Assembly (NCBI GenBank): GCA_019009955.1
Contig: CM032230.1
Location: 105,136,001-105,200,000 of the forward strand
Length of the DNA: 64,000 bases
Source: Riptortus pedestris
Taxonomy: Eukaryota; Arthropoda; Insecta; Hemiptera; Alydidae
Reading direction: 5' to 3'
Shown here in pieces: positions 45,883-58,760 of the stretch (the stretch's first letter is position 1; each line of letters opens with the position of its first letter). A model generated the notes under the pieces. The model had not been told where the DNA came from, did no database searches, and saw nothing but the letters and a program-made list of their open reading frames with translations. The translations under genes and the position numbers were made by a program.

Positions 45883-46700
45883 AGCAGACTTCCCTTAAGG
45901 AAAATCAGCTATTGAAGTTATACACATGACGCGATTTTCTAAACATTTTCTCAAATGTCCATCGTACCCAGGAAATGACGAAAATGAGGTCCATTCAAAA
46001 TTGTATATATAACTCTAGAAGTAGCAATTTTCGTTTGACCGTTACAAACCTTAATAGTTCATTAATGGCTGAAATCTGACCAGTGGGAGAAGAAGGTTTT
46101 AGAGAGGGGAATTTTGAAAATTCAATATATCTCGGAATTGAAAAATTCTTCACAACCAAACTTATTGTAAATTAAATGTACTATAAACATTGTTATATAC
46201 ATATTATCTGTATCATGAATATTAACCGTGATATTTCGATTTCATAGTTTTCGACTTCTAGTAAACCCCCGTTCCTACTTTTGTCATTTAATAAGCTGTT
46301 ATATCCTGAACCACTCTATTCCAAGGTTTAATACCAAATATTGTTTTCACTGAACTTTTACTTTGTGAGATATATGCAAATACGTTCTGTTGACCCCCCC
46401 CCCCTTCTTTGCTCTTGGATTACTAAAATTTGAGTGGTTGGGATAAAAAATATTTTGATTCATTATGAATCGCAGCACTATCTATAATAAACAGTTTTTA
46501 ATAAAATTAATATGTTTTTTCCAGATATTTTCAGTAAATATTTTTCTTTCCGGTCTAGAATATTTTTTTCTATATATTCAGCTCTGAGAGGTTGGCTAAT
46601 TTACAATTCAGATTCTTTCCGTTGTGGAGTTTATTAAAATGTAAATTGTCTGAAAGATTTCTCGTAATCAATTGTATTTGTACACTTAATATTCAAACTT
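45883..46700 (+). mobile_element. HINE-like element, 3'-truncated
   Basis: 5' end TTCAGCAGACTTCCCTTAAG, conserved GAAAATGAGGTCCATTC, the TA core almost lost, the body including ATTAATGGCTGAAATC, and a C run of about 12 at 46395. The 3' inverse repeat and stem-loop are not found. Confidence 0.78.
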
Positions 46701-47317
46701 AACTTAGAAATCTGGGAATTTCTAATGTATTATATTTTGCGGGCTTCCCCATTCGCATGCGCGCTAATTTAGTACATAAAAATGGACCGTATAGGTTTTT
46801 TCTTTCGAGCCCAAACCCGTTGAATTGGAGTCAGTTTCTCAGCCCAAGTGTATTATAAATTCTTATGTAAATTATTTTTAACCCCATATATATGAAAATC
46901 TGGGTCAAGGATCTCCCTACATTCACTTGAATTGCATTAGAATCATTACTCATTCAACATCGAGATGAAAGGAACCTCAAGGATTTTTAACACTACTAAA
47001 TCAATTTATTATTCACATCTCTGTATTCACTGTATACTCACTATTGGAGGCAGGGCTTGGTGGCATTTTAAAATACTATAGAATAGACACTTCTTTCATC
47101 GATTTTAGAATAATTTATTAAAGAGTTAAAGAAAAATAAATAAATTCATCATTTTTAGCAGGTAAGCAAGTGTGAGACATCATAGACTATTATACAGTAA
47201 TATGAGGTACGAAACAATTACCTACTGCAATTATTGAGAAAATGGGCATTGAGAAATTATAAACGTACTAACCAACCTTTACATATGAATCATAATACAT
47301 GTGTATTAGTTACACAC
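46701..47317. other. AT-rich intergenic DNA
   Basis: No gene or classified repeat recognised. Confidence 0.4.
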
Positions 47318-47385
47318 CCCCTTAAGGGAAATCAGCTATTGAGGTTGTACTGATTAAGCGATTTTCGAAAATTTCGTATTTTCGA
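47318..47385 (+). mobile_element. HINE-like 5' end fragment
   Basis: CCCTTAAGGGAAATCAGCTA and TTGAGGTTGTACT, then GCGATTTTCGAAAATTTC, and nothing further of the family. Confidence 0.7.
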
Positions 47386-47815
47386 GATTTTCCTAATCCA
47401 ACTGCTAATTTTGTTATGTATTTTTTTCTATTATTTTATTTAAAAAAAAATTACATTTATTTTCATTTACAAAAATTTACACATGATACTGTTATGTATA
47501 ATGTCTGTATATTTGTCGGTTATGAACTGTGTACAAAATTTCTGATGTGGGCCACGAAATGCCTTCCTTGCACTCCTATAATACAGGATATCCCTGTTGC
47601 ACGGCATCTAATAAAAAAGAAATGATCATAGAACATAATTGTTTTAAGCAAAAAAGGTCTTAAACAGTTTTTAATGCATATTTTATATATTCCTAGTATT
47701 ATATTTTTGCCTAATTAACGGCCCTTTTCCCATTGGTCTATTTCGATCAAAAAAGAAAACACGCAACTAGAGGATTCAACGGTCCCAAGTTTGAAATTCA
47801 ACATTCTAGACGTTT
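47386..47815. other. AT-rich DNA
   Basis: The 69-codon plus frame at 47416-47625 has no support as a gene. Confidence 0.4.
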
Positions 47816-47935
47816 TTAGCAGATTTCCCTTAAGGGAAATCAGCTATTGAGGTCGTGCTCATGACACGATTTTCGAAAAATTTCTTCAACTGTCCATCGA
47901 TCCTATCCAGGAGATGACGAAAATGAGGTCCGTTC

Positions 47936-47999
<64 letters not shown>

Positions 48000-48653
48000 C
48001 TGTTAACGCTCTAGCGGTCGCAATTTTTGTTTGATCGTAATGAAACTCGATATTTAACCGTTTTATGTAAAAAGACAGATCAAGTTCGTTAATGGCTGAA
48101 ATCGGACTAGAGGGAGGGGGGTTTAGAGGGGGGATTTTCGAAAACTCAAAATATCTCCGTTATTATGTATCCGATCGAAAAATCGTATTGCAAATTAAAT
48201 TTACTATAAATATTGTTATATACATTTATTCTCTATCTTGAATATTAACCGAGATATTTGCATTTTTATGAAGTCTGTGGTCGGGTATAGTTCGGGTTAG
48301 GTCGGCCATTTCCGCCAGTACTCGGCTCAGGTGGAAGCTTCTTCTAACCTTACCTGTCGTTTCTAACCTTACCTTACCTTCGTTACTTTGTGAGATTTAT
48401 GCAAATAAGTTCTGTTCATTCGTCCTCCCCCTTCTTTAGTTCTTGGACTACTTAAATTTGAGATATTAAAATATAAATTATTCTTACAATTCAGGAGCCG
48501 TTTCAGTTGGGAATTTATTTTAATTAACTGAAAGATTTCTCATTACTGTTTGTATTTAATCACGGTGGTGTTGTGTTACCAGTATGCAGATTTCTCTATT
48601 GTAAAACTTCACATGGAAATCTGCTTAGTTTACGCAGCCCCTGCGTGATGGAC
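47816..48653 (+). mobile_element. HINE-like element, complete (best reference copy)
   Basis: 5' end AGCAGATTTCCCTTAAGGGA followed by AATCAGCT, a 28-bp near-perfect palindrome. The TA core is at 47940-47996. Next come GCTCTAGCGGTCGC, GATCAAGTTCGTTAATGGC, the G-rich block and the CCGAGATATTTGCA block. It ends GGAAATCTGCTTAG, the stem-loop ACGCAG-CCC-CTGCGT and GATGGAC. Length 838 bp; T-rich flanks; no coding sequence. Confidence 0.9.
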
Positions 48654-49010
48654 TTTGGGGTTATGTGGAATACATACTAGGGAGGGTCAAATCGGATAAT
48701 CCCTTTGAAATCTGCAGTTCAAAGAAAGGGAAAAATTATAGCAGTCCAGAAAAATAGAAATAAAAACCTGTTGATGAACAATTTTTAAGACAAATAAATT
48801 AAAAAGACAAAGGACTCCAATTTCAAAGATGTTTCACAATGTTGAAAGTGCCTGCTCGTATATCATTGTCAATAGATTTTGCTATTACTAGATACTCATG
48901 AATATATCTAAACCGCATTCATTAGAAAAAAACAATTTCCATCGGATATTTAATTTTATAATTTCAATAACAAAGTTACCGGTTTTTTTTAGACATGTTT
49001 TCCTTTGTTG
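48654..49010. other. AT-rich DNA
   Basis: No gene or classified repeat recognised. Confidence 0.4.
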
Positions 49011-49530
49011 CTAAGGGGTGCCGGATGTTGCCCCCGTCCGACGAAGGAGACAATGAACGTGGCCGAATCGATAGACACACCAACCGGAAGTGAACGGATG
49101 ATTTAGTGGTGTGAGCCAAGCCGTCCGTATCCTGGAAGGGCGTGATTTTCAGTCCCTTTCACAGTGGGGCAGCTAACACGCCGAAAGGATCTGCCGTTCC
49201 CAGGAATATTTTACCGATTAGAGGAGTCTTTCCGGGTCCAGGACATTTAACACGCCCGCTATTAGCGGGATAACTTCAAAAATCCCGCTGATTTATAAGG
49301 GACAACTTCTGCCCGGGATCTAGGAGAGAGGGAGGCTCTCAAGTTTTCCACACCCAACTACCCCCACCCCCACCTCCTGTCAGGTCTTTGTCTTACTCCT
49401 TCCTTCCTTCTGTTGAACTTTTCGGTGTCTACCATTTCTTCCAACAACTTCCCCCATAGCCTTCTCTTTATTTTATCTCTAATTTCTATCTCTCGAGGGT
49501 TTAGTCGTTAAAAACAGGACCTCCCTGATT
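49011..49530. other. GC-rich block, unclassified repeat
   Basis: Abruptly GC-rich, with a small hairpin CCCGCTATTAGCGGG near 49254 and a second ATCCCGCTGAT soon after, followed by a C-rich tract near 49365. It resembles a retroelement untranslated region, but no family is recognised. Confidence 0.35.
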
Positions 49531-50546
49531 GAAGGGTACAATTAGCTTTTATGATACCCACATCATTACTAGAAAATCGAACTCTTCATCTCCATTATTA
49601 ACTAATAATAAAAATACTTCTTTTAATCAGTATTTTATTCCATTTAATGAATTTATATAAACCCTGCATTTAATTGTGGATTATGTTAGTTAAATATTAT
49701 ATATAAGAGCAAGCCAATGTTTAGGCATATTTGAACAAAATGTAATATTGACGTACAAAATAGAATTTTTTAAATAATTTATAAATACTATGTGCCACCA
49801 AAAAAAATCAGTTTACTAAACCCTCAAAACGGTAAACAAATAAAGATTTAATTAAAATATGATGTAGACTCGTTTTTTTCTTCTCCAAGCAAATATATTG
49901 CTGTACCCCTAGCAAAATATATTGCTGCACGCCATTTAAAAATATTCTATTTGAAAGTAATAAATGATATCACCAGTACCAGTGGTGAGAAATGTTATAG
50001 AACATAAGAAATAGATCTTTTTAAGGTAATAAAAATATTCTCTTTTCAAATCTTCTATATCTCTACCGGGTACGGAGAAACTTGTTTTTTTTTTAATTTA
50101 TTTTCGCCCCTTAAAACCTCCCTCACCCTTAATCGATTTTGATAAGAAGGGGTTCCCAACTAATAGTAACAACATCCCTAAGTATAAAATTGCGATATTC
50201 TAAGGTTAGGTACTTCTAGAAACGTTTATAAGTACAGAAGCCACTGGAAACTACTGAAAATGGATCCAGAGGGGGTCAAACCGGATAATTCCGTAGAAAT
50301 CGGAAAACCGATAACTTTCACGTTTACAATAATCCCTTTACTTCGTTCGAATAAAAAAAATGGCATGAAGCAATCAATGAGGGAAACTGTTAGTAGTAAA
50401 AAATACATTCATATATTTGACGTCCTTTATAAAACATTCAATAACCAACGACTAACCAATAACCGGAAGATTAAAAACTTTTTATGTTCTGTGAAATGCT
50501 GTATTCATTTATATTCTAGGATTTAGGAGGAGTTGAAGTTTTATTT
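49531..50546. other. AT-rich DNA
   Basis: No gene seen; the overlapping frames near 50226-50526 on both strands are not supported. Confidence 0.4.
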
Positions 50547-50689
50547 TAGTAGATTTCCCTTAGGGGAAATCAGCTATTGAGGTTGTACTCATGATGGGAT
50601 TTTCGAAAAAGTTCTTCAAATGTCCATGGATCCTACACAGGAGATAACAAAAATGGGATCCGTTCTAAATTTTATATAATAATAATTTA

Positions 50690-50742
<53 letters not shown>
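50547..50742 (+). mobile_element. HINE-like element, 5' part left of an inserted tandem element
   Basis: 5' end TAGTAGATTTCCCTTAGGGG, AAATCAGCTATTGAGG and the GGATCCGTTC block, leading into the TA core (50695-50742). The 3' part is found at 52146-52592. Confidence 0.82.
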
Positions 50743-50743
<1 letters not shown>

Positions 50744-52060
50744 TAGCTCAGATACCCGGCTTCGCCCGGGAATTGATTTGAGGCTGAATGGTGATGGTAT
50801 TTTTTTGGCAAGGCTTTAATTTGCACAATATTTTGACATTTACCCGTCCCAGTGTTTAGGGTTAATTCCCGTTGTTGGCATTTGTTAATAATAAAATTAA
50901 TTTTTTATGTAAGTCTTCACTGTCCTCCAAATTGTCATATTTACCGTAGACAAATAGACAATGAAATATCGCGAATTTTTATTTCAGGCCTCCCTTATAA
51001 CCCCCACTCCCGTTCTAACCTAAGAATTTTAATATAGCTTATAATCATGGAAGAATTAATGCTAATTGACATACCGAGTTTTTGTAAGTTCGGTTTACTC
51101 GTTAGCGCTCAATGAAATCGTTGACTCCCGCTTTAGTTTATAGTGTATATCTCGTTTATACTTTGTTAAAAGACAAAAATGAATATGACAAAAGTTACTT
51201 TAAATAACAAAATAAGCATTTTCTGTTAGGTTCATATTTGCCGAAAATGCAATAAGAAACGAAATCCCGCTATTTTTAAATTCAGGCCTTCCTTATAACC
51301 CCCACTCCTGCCCATGCCAAGAAATGTTAGTGTGGCTTATTATAAGGAAGGCGTTAGTGCTAATTCACATACCGAATTTGGTTTAGTTCGGTTGGGTCTT
51401 TTGTGCCAAATAAAATTGTGGACTCCCGCTATAGTTTTTAGCGTATAACTCATTTATACCTCCGTATACGGCAAGAGTGTATATGACAAAAGTTACTGTA
51501 AATAACAAACTCAACAACTTTTTATATAGGCATATTTGCTGAATAAGCAATGGGAAACGAAATATCGCTATTTTTAATTTCAGGCCTCCCATATAACCCC
51601 CACTCCTGCCCGTTCCAAGAAATGTTAGTATGGCTTATTTTAAGGAAGGCGTTAGTGCTAATTCACATACCAAGTTTGGTTTAGTTTGGTTGAGTCTTTA
51701 ATGCCTAATAAATTGTTGACTCCCGCTAATGTTGTTAGCGTATAACTCATTTATACTTCCGTTTACGGCAAAAGTGCATATAACAAAAGTTACTCTAAAT
51801 TACAAAATAAACAACTTTTGTAATGGGCATATTTGCTGAAAAAGCAATAGGAAACGAAATATCACTATTTTTATTTTTAGGCTTCTCTTATAACCCCCAC
51901 TCCTGTTCGTCTTAGAGAATATTTATATAGCCTAAAGTCTAAGTTGGGCTAGTAGTAATACACATACCAAGTTTCATAAAATTCGGTTCAGCCGTTTATG
52001 CGTGAAAAGGTAACAAACAAACAAACAAACAAACAAACAGACACCAAAGAAACAAAATGC
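50743..52060 (+). mobile_element. Interspersed element with four 298-bp tandem units
   Basis: It begins TACTAGCTCAGATACCCGGC directly after a TA array. The landmark AGGCCTCCCTTATAACCCCC or variant recurs at 50986, 51284, 51582 and 51879, spacings of 298, 298 and 297 bp. It ends TTCGGTTCAGCCGTTTATGC and then (AAAC)n/(CAAA)n at about 52013-52037. There is no coding sequence. A reverse copy lies at 24239-24872. The conserved ACTAGC...CCCGG start and CAGCCGTTT end are common in insect genomes, possibly the tail of an RTE-type LINE or a satellite-bearing non-autonomous element. Confidence 0.85.
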
Positions 52061-52145
52061 AGATATGGTGTCTATGACATGTGTAACGAAAAGTTATCGT
52101 GAAATTTCGCGAAAAAAATCAATGTACAGACAGAGGTTACAATTT

Positions 52146-52156
52146 TATATATATAT

Positions 52157-52219
<63 letters not shown>

Positions 52220-52592
52220 TGTTAACGCTCTAGCGGTCGCAATTTTTGTCTGATCGTTATAAAACTCGGTATTTAAACGTTTTACATAAAAAGGAAGATC
52301 GTAAACGACTGAAATCGGACCAGTGGGAGAGAGTTTTAAAAATTCGAAACATCCGTGTTGTAGGATCGAAAAATTGTAAAGAATCAATCTGATTGCAAAT
52401 GTAATATTCCATAAATGTTGTTATATATTGTTTTTAAATATCTTGATTATTTACCAAGATATTCCCATTTTTTAGTTTTCGGCCTCTAGTAAACTCATTT
52501 CATGCTAACAATAAGCTGTTATATTATAAAGCACATTATTTGAAGCCTGCTATTTGAAATCTGCATAGCTAACACAGCCCTTGCGTGACGGA
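52146..52592 (+). mobile_element. HINE-like element, 3' part right of the inserted tandem element
   Basis: TA core 52146-52216, GCTCTAGCGGTCGC, shortened body, diverged inverse repeat GAAATCTGCATAG, stem-loop region ACACAG-CCC-TTGCGT and GACGGAC. Together with 50547-50742 it makes one complete copy of about 640 bp. Confidence 0.82.
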
Positions 52593-53589
52593 CTTTTTAT
52601 CTGTCGTTAATGTGGCTGGGAAAGCCAGTTAATAAAAATTACCACAAATAATTTAGAAGGAGCGTGGAAGGCTGTGTAATGACGCATACTTGACTGAGCA
52701 CTCGTAACACTGGGAGGTGTTATTGTTTATCACTAGATCGCATGATAGGGAGGTGGGGGGGGGACAAAAAAAATCAATTTGACTTGTAACAACCGGGTAT
52801 AGAGAGGCCTGTAATTAGGGGGCTTTGATGGCGTCAAGAGGCAGGCATGAATTTATAGCGATAACTGATTCTTTACGAGTAGTTAATGATATGGCATTAG
52901 GTTTAGGGATCAGCTGTGAAAGGTCGCCCCACCCCCTCCTGGTTCACCCCTCTGCTCCCGCTGATGGAGGGGAGGTACCCGCCGAGACAACCTATCAAAC
53001 TGCCATTCATAACTTTTCATTTAGCGAATTTCCCTTCACTGCCGGAGCTCCCATGGTGAGAACGAAGCAAGATGCCTTTGTGTGTGTAACTGTGTTTATA
53101 CATTGTTGCGAACTCGCTAGGGCGATAGGCAGTGGAAACTGTAAGAGATGATAAATCCCACAAACAAATCACTAACAAGAACTTAGGAAGGGTTCACTGA
53201 CAATCGACTCTAGTCAAAGTTTAAATATATATAAATTTATTTATAGTAAAATCTTCACCAATAATAAATATTAATTAAAATGAAGAGGCACCTTTTAATA
53301 TTTTTTTTATTTATTTATAATACATCAGTTTACAGGATAAACCCATACTGATAGGGTGTCGGTTACATAATGCATTACAAAATATGATCCTATTACATGG
53401 GGTACAAACAAAACAAATTAGAAATAATACAGAAATAGTAGCAATAAAATAAGATATAAATTGAGAATAAAGTAAAATTAATTGTTTTACAAAACAAATA
53501 AGGATAAAATAAAAGACCGATAAACAACAATCAAGAAAGACAACATAGGAATTAAATAATCTTACAGTATCCAACTCAGAAAGAAAAAG
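52593..53589. other. Unassigned DNA, moderate GC at 52620-53160
   Basis: The 108-codon plus frame at 52825-53151 spans a C-rich tract and has no recognised domain. The rest is AT-rich. Confidence 0.35.
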
Positions 53590-54063
53590 TCCGTGACGCA
53601 GGGGCTGCGTAAACTAAGCAGATTTCCCACTTGCGTCCCGTATTTGCATTTATCTCATGACGTAAAAATTCAATAAGAACAATATTTGTTATTTAGGGTT
53701 CAAATAAAGGACTTCATAATATAACAGCTTATTGTTGATATGACATAAGCAGGAGTGGGGACTTACTGAAGGCCGAAAACTAAAAAAGGCATATCTCGGT
53801 TAATATTAAAGATAATGAAAACTTGTACATAACAACATTTATAGATCATTTAATTTGCTATAACACTGATCCTATACAATTTTTCGATCCGACGTACAGT
53901 AACTGAGATATATTGAATTTTCGAAAATCCTCCCCTCTAAACCCCCCTCTCCCATGTCCGATTTTGGTCGTTAACGAACTTGATATTTCTTTTTACATAA
54001 AACGACTAAATATCGAGTTTGGTAACGATTAAACAATTATTGCGACCGCTAGAGTGGTAACAG

Positions 54064-54112
<49 letters not shown>

Positions 54113-54248
54113 TACATATACAGTTTTGAACGGACCTCATTTTCGTCATCTCCTAGGTAGGATCAATGGACATTTGAAGAAAAATTTCGAAAATTGCGTC
54201 CTGGGTACGACCTCAATAGCTGATTTCCCTTGAGGGAAATCTGCTAAA
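53590..54248 (-). mobile_element. HINE-like element, complete
   Basis: Minus-strand 3' end GTCCGTGACGCAGGGGCTGC and TAAACTAAGCAGATTTCCC, the body in reverse (C-rich block near 53935, GATTAAACAATTATTGCGAC), the TA core at about 54068-54118, and the 5' palindrome GCTGATTTCCCTTGAGGGA to CTGCT. Length 659 bp, flanked by AAAAA and AAAA. Confidence 0.9.
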
Positions 54249-55094
54249 ATTAGAACGAGGCGAAACCAAAATAATTTAAATATTTTAGACAACGGAATAT
54301 ATGTACTTTTATTTTAATATAACGAAATAAGAATTACAAACTAAATAATAAATTTTCTAATTTTTAGACAATTAACTATGTATAAGAATACGGCACCTTT
54401 TAATAATATAATGGGGACACTTATCTCTTCTCATACTATATTACAATTAAAGCACATAGCTGTTTTCAAAGAAGTTTAGTCTCTGCCGTGAGAGATAGTG
54501 CAAGCGACAAGTGTCCTGGCTAATGCAGCCTGAGTAAAGCTGAAGGATTAAGAAGGTGTCCTGAACCGAGGTCTCCTGTCTAGAGAATGTCAGATATGAC
54601 TGTCCTTAATCCTTCGCGACTTGGTCCTTATATAGGCATTGCCGATATCGCCCTTTGAATACGCCGATCAAAATATGCTCAAAAAGTGTATTTAACGGGA
54701 ATTATTATTAATTAGTGTATCGACGTTAAGACCTGTGAATGTTATTATAAAAACCCAATCGGCGATGTCTACTAAAATAGGAAAGCACATGGTGACTTAA
54801 CTCCAAATTGGATATAACTCTTATTTAAAGGTTAAAAACTATGCATTTAAGCATTCATAAATAATAATCTTAATGTGCTCTGTGCTGGCATTATTCAGAA
54901 TATAAAATATATGGTAATTTATGATGGAATGCAATGTCAGATTCATATAAGCCTGTGCTTGTGAACGTGTCAATGTTTAATCAGAATAGTCTATTAATTC
55001 AAATGAAAACTAATTGTATTTGCTTTTTTGCATTTTAAAGAGATGTGCAATTGGAAGTCCATGTCATTTATATACGCAACAGATGTTTAGATTT
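54249..55094. other. AT-rich intergenic DNA
   Basis: No gene recognised; a moderate-GC patch at 54480-54660 is unassigned. Confidence 0.4.
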
Positions 55095-55701
55095 TGTTCT
55101 TACTCTTGACGCGATTTTTGAAAACTTTTCTCAAATGTTCATCAATCCTATCCAGGAGAAAACGAAAATGAGGCCCGTCAAAACTCTCTAAATATACTTG
55201 TCTGTTAACGCTGTTGAGGTCGCAATTTTTGTCTGATCGTTGCCAAATTCGACATTTAAAAGTTTTATGTAAAAATGAAGATCAAGGATCAAGTTTGTTA
55301 ACGGCTGAAATCGGACTAGTAGGAGAGGGGGTGGGGGTTACAGGGGAAATTTTGAAAGTTCAAAATATCTCAGTTATTATACCTCGGATCGGAAAAGAGT
55401 ATAAATCAGGTTTTATTGTTTTAAAATTTCCATATATGTTTTTATATACGTTTTTTTTTTCACTATCTTGATTATTAACCTAGTTATTTGCAATTTTTTT
55501 AGTTTTAAGCCTTCAGTAAAACCCCTCTCTTACGCCTGTCATATTAACAATTAGCTATTAGGTTATGAAGCACTTTATTTGAATTCTAAATACCAGATAT
55601 TGTTCTCATTGAACTCATTACTCTTTACTTTTTGAGGTAAGTGTAAATAGGCGGTGCACGAGGGTAATCTGCTTAGTTTACGCAGCCGCTGCGTGACGGA
55701 C
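55095..55701 (+). mobile_element. HINE-like element, 5' end lost
   Basis: Starts within GACGCGATTTTTGAAAAC, retains GAAAATGAGGCCCGTC, has no TA core, then GATCAAGTTTGTTAACGGC and body. It ends GGTAATCTGCTTAG, stem-loop ACGCAG-CCG-CTGCGT and GACGGAC. Confidence 0.8.
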
Positions 55702-56077
55702 TTTTTAAATTCCTCTATAACCTTTGTATGGCTCTATATGGTCGAACTCGCCATTTTCCTTTTCCTTCAAAAAGTTATAACAAGTTTCGTTTAAATTAGT
55801 TACATAATCTTTCCGTTACAGAGCTATTAGTCATTTTTTTTTATTAATTTATGACCTTTATATTTCAAAAATAAATAAATATATGCAAACAAACTTCCAT
55901 TTTAATTAATTGACTGGGAATATCTTTGTGGTATACCTAAAGTCGCGAAATCGTATCGTGTTTGTAATTTGGAATTTAAAGTATATTTTTCTCTTCTATT
56001 TTATGATATGTGTTATACTATTTTTGTTAAATAAGATCAGGTTTTTTCCCAAACAGTTGTTTTTCGGTATAATATAT
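55702..56077. other. AT-rich DNA
   Basis: No gene recognised. Confidence 0.4.
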
Positions 56078-56160
56078 GCCCTGCCTAGAAAAGGGTGGTA
56101 GCCTAAAGATTAACCTTTCCCGAATAGACTGCACAATAAAGTAGACCAATAAAATAATAA
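56078..56160 (+). mobile_element. SINE family-1 tail fragment, diverged
   Basis: CCTAGAAAAGGGTGGTAGCC and the following sequence to AATAAAATAATAAAA resemble the 3' body and tail of the 4019-4231 SINE. Confidence 0.4.
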
Positions 56161-57286
56161 AACATTTAACTCAACTGACCTGATGGATCTAGATCCTTTC
56201 CTGGTTCTGATGGGACAGTAATTCTAGCGAAGTAGTACGTCCCCAAACCAAATTCTCTCACAAACACTAGGACTAAAACGTACCACGGAAATATTAAAAA
56301 TAACACCTCAACACACATGGTAAACATTCAATTTTGTCTAGCTCTGCACAAGTGTCGATGTAGCAATGAGAAAGATGCATTTATTACTAGAATTATTTCC
56401 AATTTTTTAATATACCTAAAACCTCAGCGATATACTATGAAAGTCAGTCTTTTATACTCTTGAGAGTCTTAAAATGGAAAAACTTTTTAATGGCGGCCGT
56501 TTGAATGATTGAGTTTCTATTATGTGTTGGTACCATCGTTGACGGAAATAAAAAGGGGTTTTTATATGTTTTTCTGGGTGCTTTTTTATTACTGTCGTCA
56601 TTATATTCCGGTTTTTATAGGCACTTCTATCTTGCTCTTCATATGAATAAAGAGGGTTAACTTATTTTTTATATATATAGTTTTTATTTTGGCATATCCC
56701 TGAATAAGAGAATCTAATTAATACAGCGTGACATAGGAAATAGCACTTGTAATACAAGTAAATACATGTTCTATATTAATCACGAAAAACTTTAAACCCA
56801 TTAAAGTATATTTTGCAAAAATCTATATACAGGCGACAAACCGTACATCCATTTAAAATTTATTTATTATTTACATGTTTGTGTTTATAATATAATTTGA
56901 AGACACAAAGTCTGTGATATGAAAAGTTGTTAATATCTAACTGAGCATTTTTATTTTAAAATGGTCAGTGCACAGGAGTTATGTGCCTATTTTTATAATT
57001 TAGGTCGTTAGACATTTTATTCAATAGTACTGTAGCATAAACGCTTTCTAAAACTAAAATATGATGTGAATATCAGTGAACTTTTAGGAATAAAGTAGCA
57101 ACGATATGAAAACAGTGAATGAAATTTTTCCGAAATACACCCCGTCATCACACACATCGTGAAGCAACTGTGTAGCTACATGAATGTCATGAAGCAACAT
57201 GAAATAACGGGATTGCTTAAAATAAGCTCATGACCTCTCAATGATGTTGAGTGACAAGACTTTGAACCTTTGTGGGATGCAAACAG

Positions 57287-57324
<38 letters not shown>

Positions 57325-57589
57325 TAAAGTATTGGCAAAAGCAAGACAAATTTCATTCGTATACACAATATTAAATAATATCTATTACTGAGAAGGCCGT
57401 CGAGGTCAAATATTGGGCACTAATAGCTCATTCTCTGAATTTGTACAGCCAAACTTCCAAGATTTGTATTTGTTTGTTCGGAATATCGGAAAATTTTGGA
57501 GATTCAATGCCAAAGTAATCATGTTTATGTAAAAATATATGACAACTTTAAAGGAAGTTATATATTCAATAATATTAGGTTGCTACTTT
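56161..57589. other. AT-rich DNA with (TA)n at 57293-57322
   Basis: No gene recognised. A T/TA patch lies near 56670. Confidence 0.45.
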
Positions 57590-57830
57590 ATCACAAATGA
57601 CGAGGGAAGGGGCACAAACAATAAATAAAACGCAGGCATGCAACTTATGTCTGTCATTCAACTGTATTTCCGATGGTACCAATGCAATACCAAAGGCCAT
57701 TTTGTTTCCAGGTTCTAAGGCCAAGGTAAAGACCTTTTCTGTGTATTATGTACAGGTATGTGGGGCGCCCTTACATCAGAGAGAGTCCTTCTGACTCTAG
57801 ATAACCATCAAGCATGGTTGATTCTTCATT
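57590..57830 (+). pseudogene. pogo/Tigger-like transposase fragment
   Basis: The frame from 57597 contains CLSFNCISDGTNAIPKAILF followed by PGSKAKVK and, later, CGAPLHQ. This is the pattern of pogo/Tigger/jerky DDE domains (a hydrophobic strand, then AIPP-like, then FPG and GAP). A frameshift near 57785 then leads to VLLTLDNHQAW, the position of the second catalytic Asp in a DNH motif. Only about 80 codons remain, with no DNA-binding domain and no third acidic residue. Confidence 0.55.
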
Positions 57831-58529
57831 GCGTAGTTAGTTAACCAGTTAACTACCAGATCGCGTTGATGTCGTGAATTGACCTGCAGTCTTGCCTTTT
57901 TGGAAATTAAAATGACAAAAATGAAATTCCTTGTTAGAATCTGAAGCGAAAGGTTAATGCCAGTATTGATATTTATAGCTTTAAAACACTGAAGGAAGTT
58001 TCCGTAAAATTGTGATAACAGAGACTCAGCCTTTACAGTTGTCCAAGTGCAGCTTTACATAAACCGGCGGAAATTTTCAGAACTACCAAATATTTGACTA
58101 AATAATGGAAGTCTCCTTTCTTAAAAATCTTGTTTTTGAATCATGAAAGGAATAAAAAAGATTCAAGGCAATGAAATGTTTCATATTATATTTACAATTA
58201 CCAATTCCATATTAAATCGTCTTTTAATCACTCCCTAAGCCGGGAATTCGTTTTTCTATTGCAAATTTAAACTTTGCGGATTAAATTATATATTCCAAAT
58301 TCATTTATGCCGTTTAAAACTTTCTCTAAGTGTAAGCCATACTTCGATCTAATTCTAACCGTTCTTAATATTGTTTGAGTATTATCCCACTTGTCGACCG
58401 ATACCACTTCTATTTTACAAGAAAGCTAAAGATAAATTTCTTACTGTAATAATAAAATCCACCTATTTTTGCAGTCCTAAATATTCATATGTTCGCAAAA
58501 ATGTATGTATGCCATTTAATCTATATAAA
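57831..58529. other. AT-rich DNA
   Basis: No gene or classified repeat recognised. Confidence 0.4.
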
Positions 58530-58760
58530 TAAAATTCTATGGTTTGTCTGATTTTCTACTAAAATTCGGTGGGAATCATTTTTTTTTTGTTACGTTAGAG
58601 ACCATTTTAAGAACAATAACATAAAAATTGTTTATCATGTCTGGCTGCCCGTTTGTTACTCAATCACTCAAAAGCGGTTAGGTGGATTCCTGTAGATTTT
58701 TATATTTTTGTGAAAAGTATTCCAAGGTACATCATGGGCTGGCTATATGAGAATCTTAAT
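58530..58760 (+). repeat. Unclassified interspersed repeat
   Basis: TATAAATAAAATTCTATGGT then AAAGCGGTTAGGTGGATTCC and GTATTCCAAGGTACATCATG resemble a non-autonomous repeat common in insect genomes. Only one copy is present here, so the call rests on memory. Confidence 0.35.

Noticed and set aside
53311..53574. 87-codon hydrophobic minus-strand frame
   Set aside because: Composition is that of AT-rich non-coding DNA (Phe, Ile, Leu, Tyr, Cys), with no homology or splice context.
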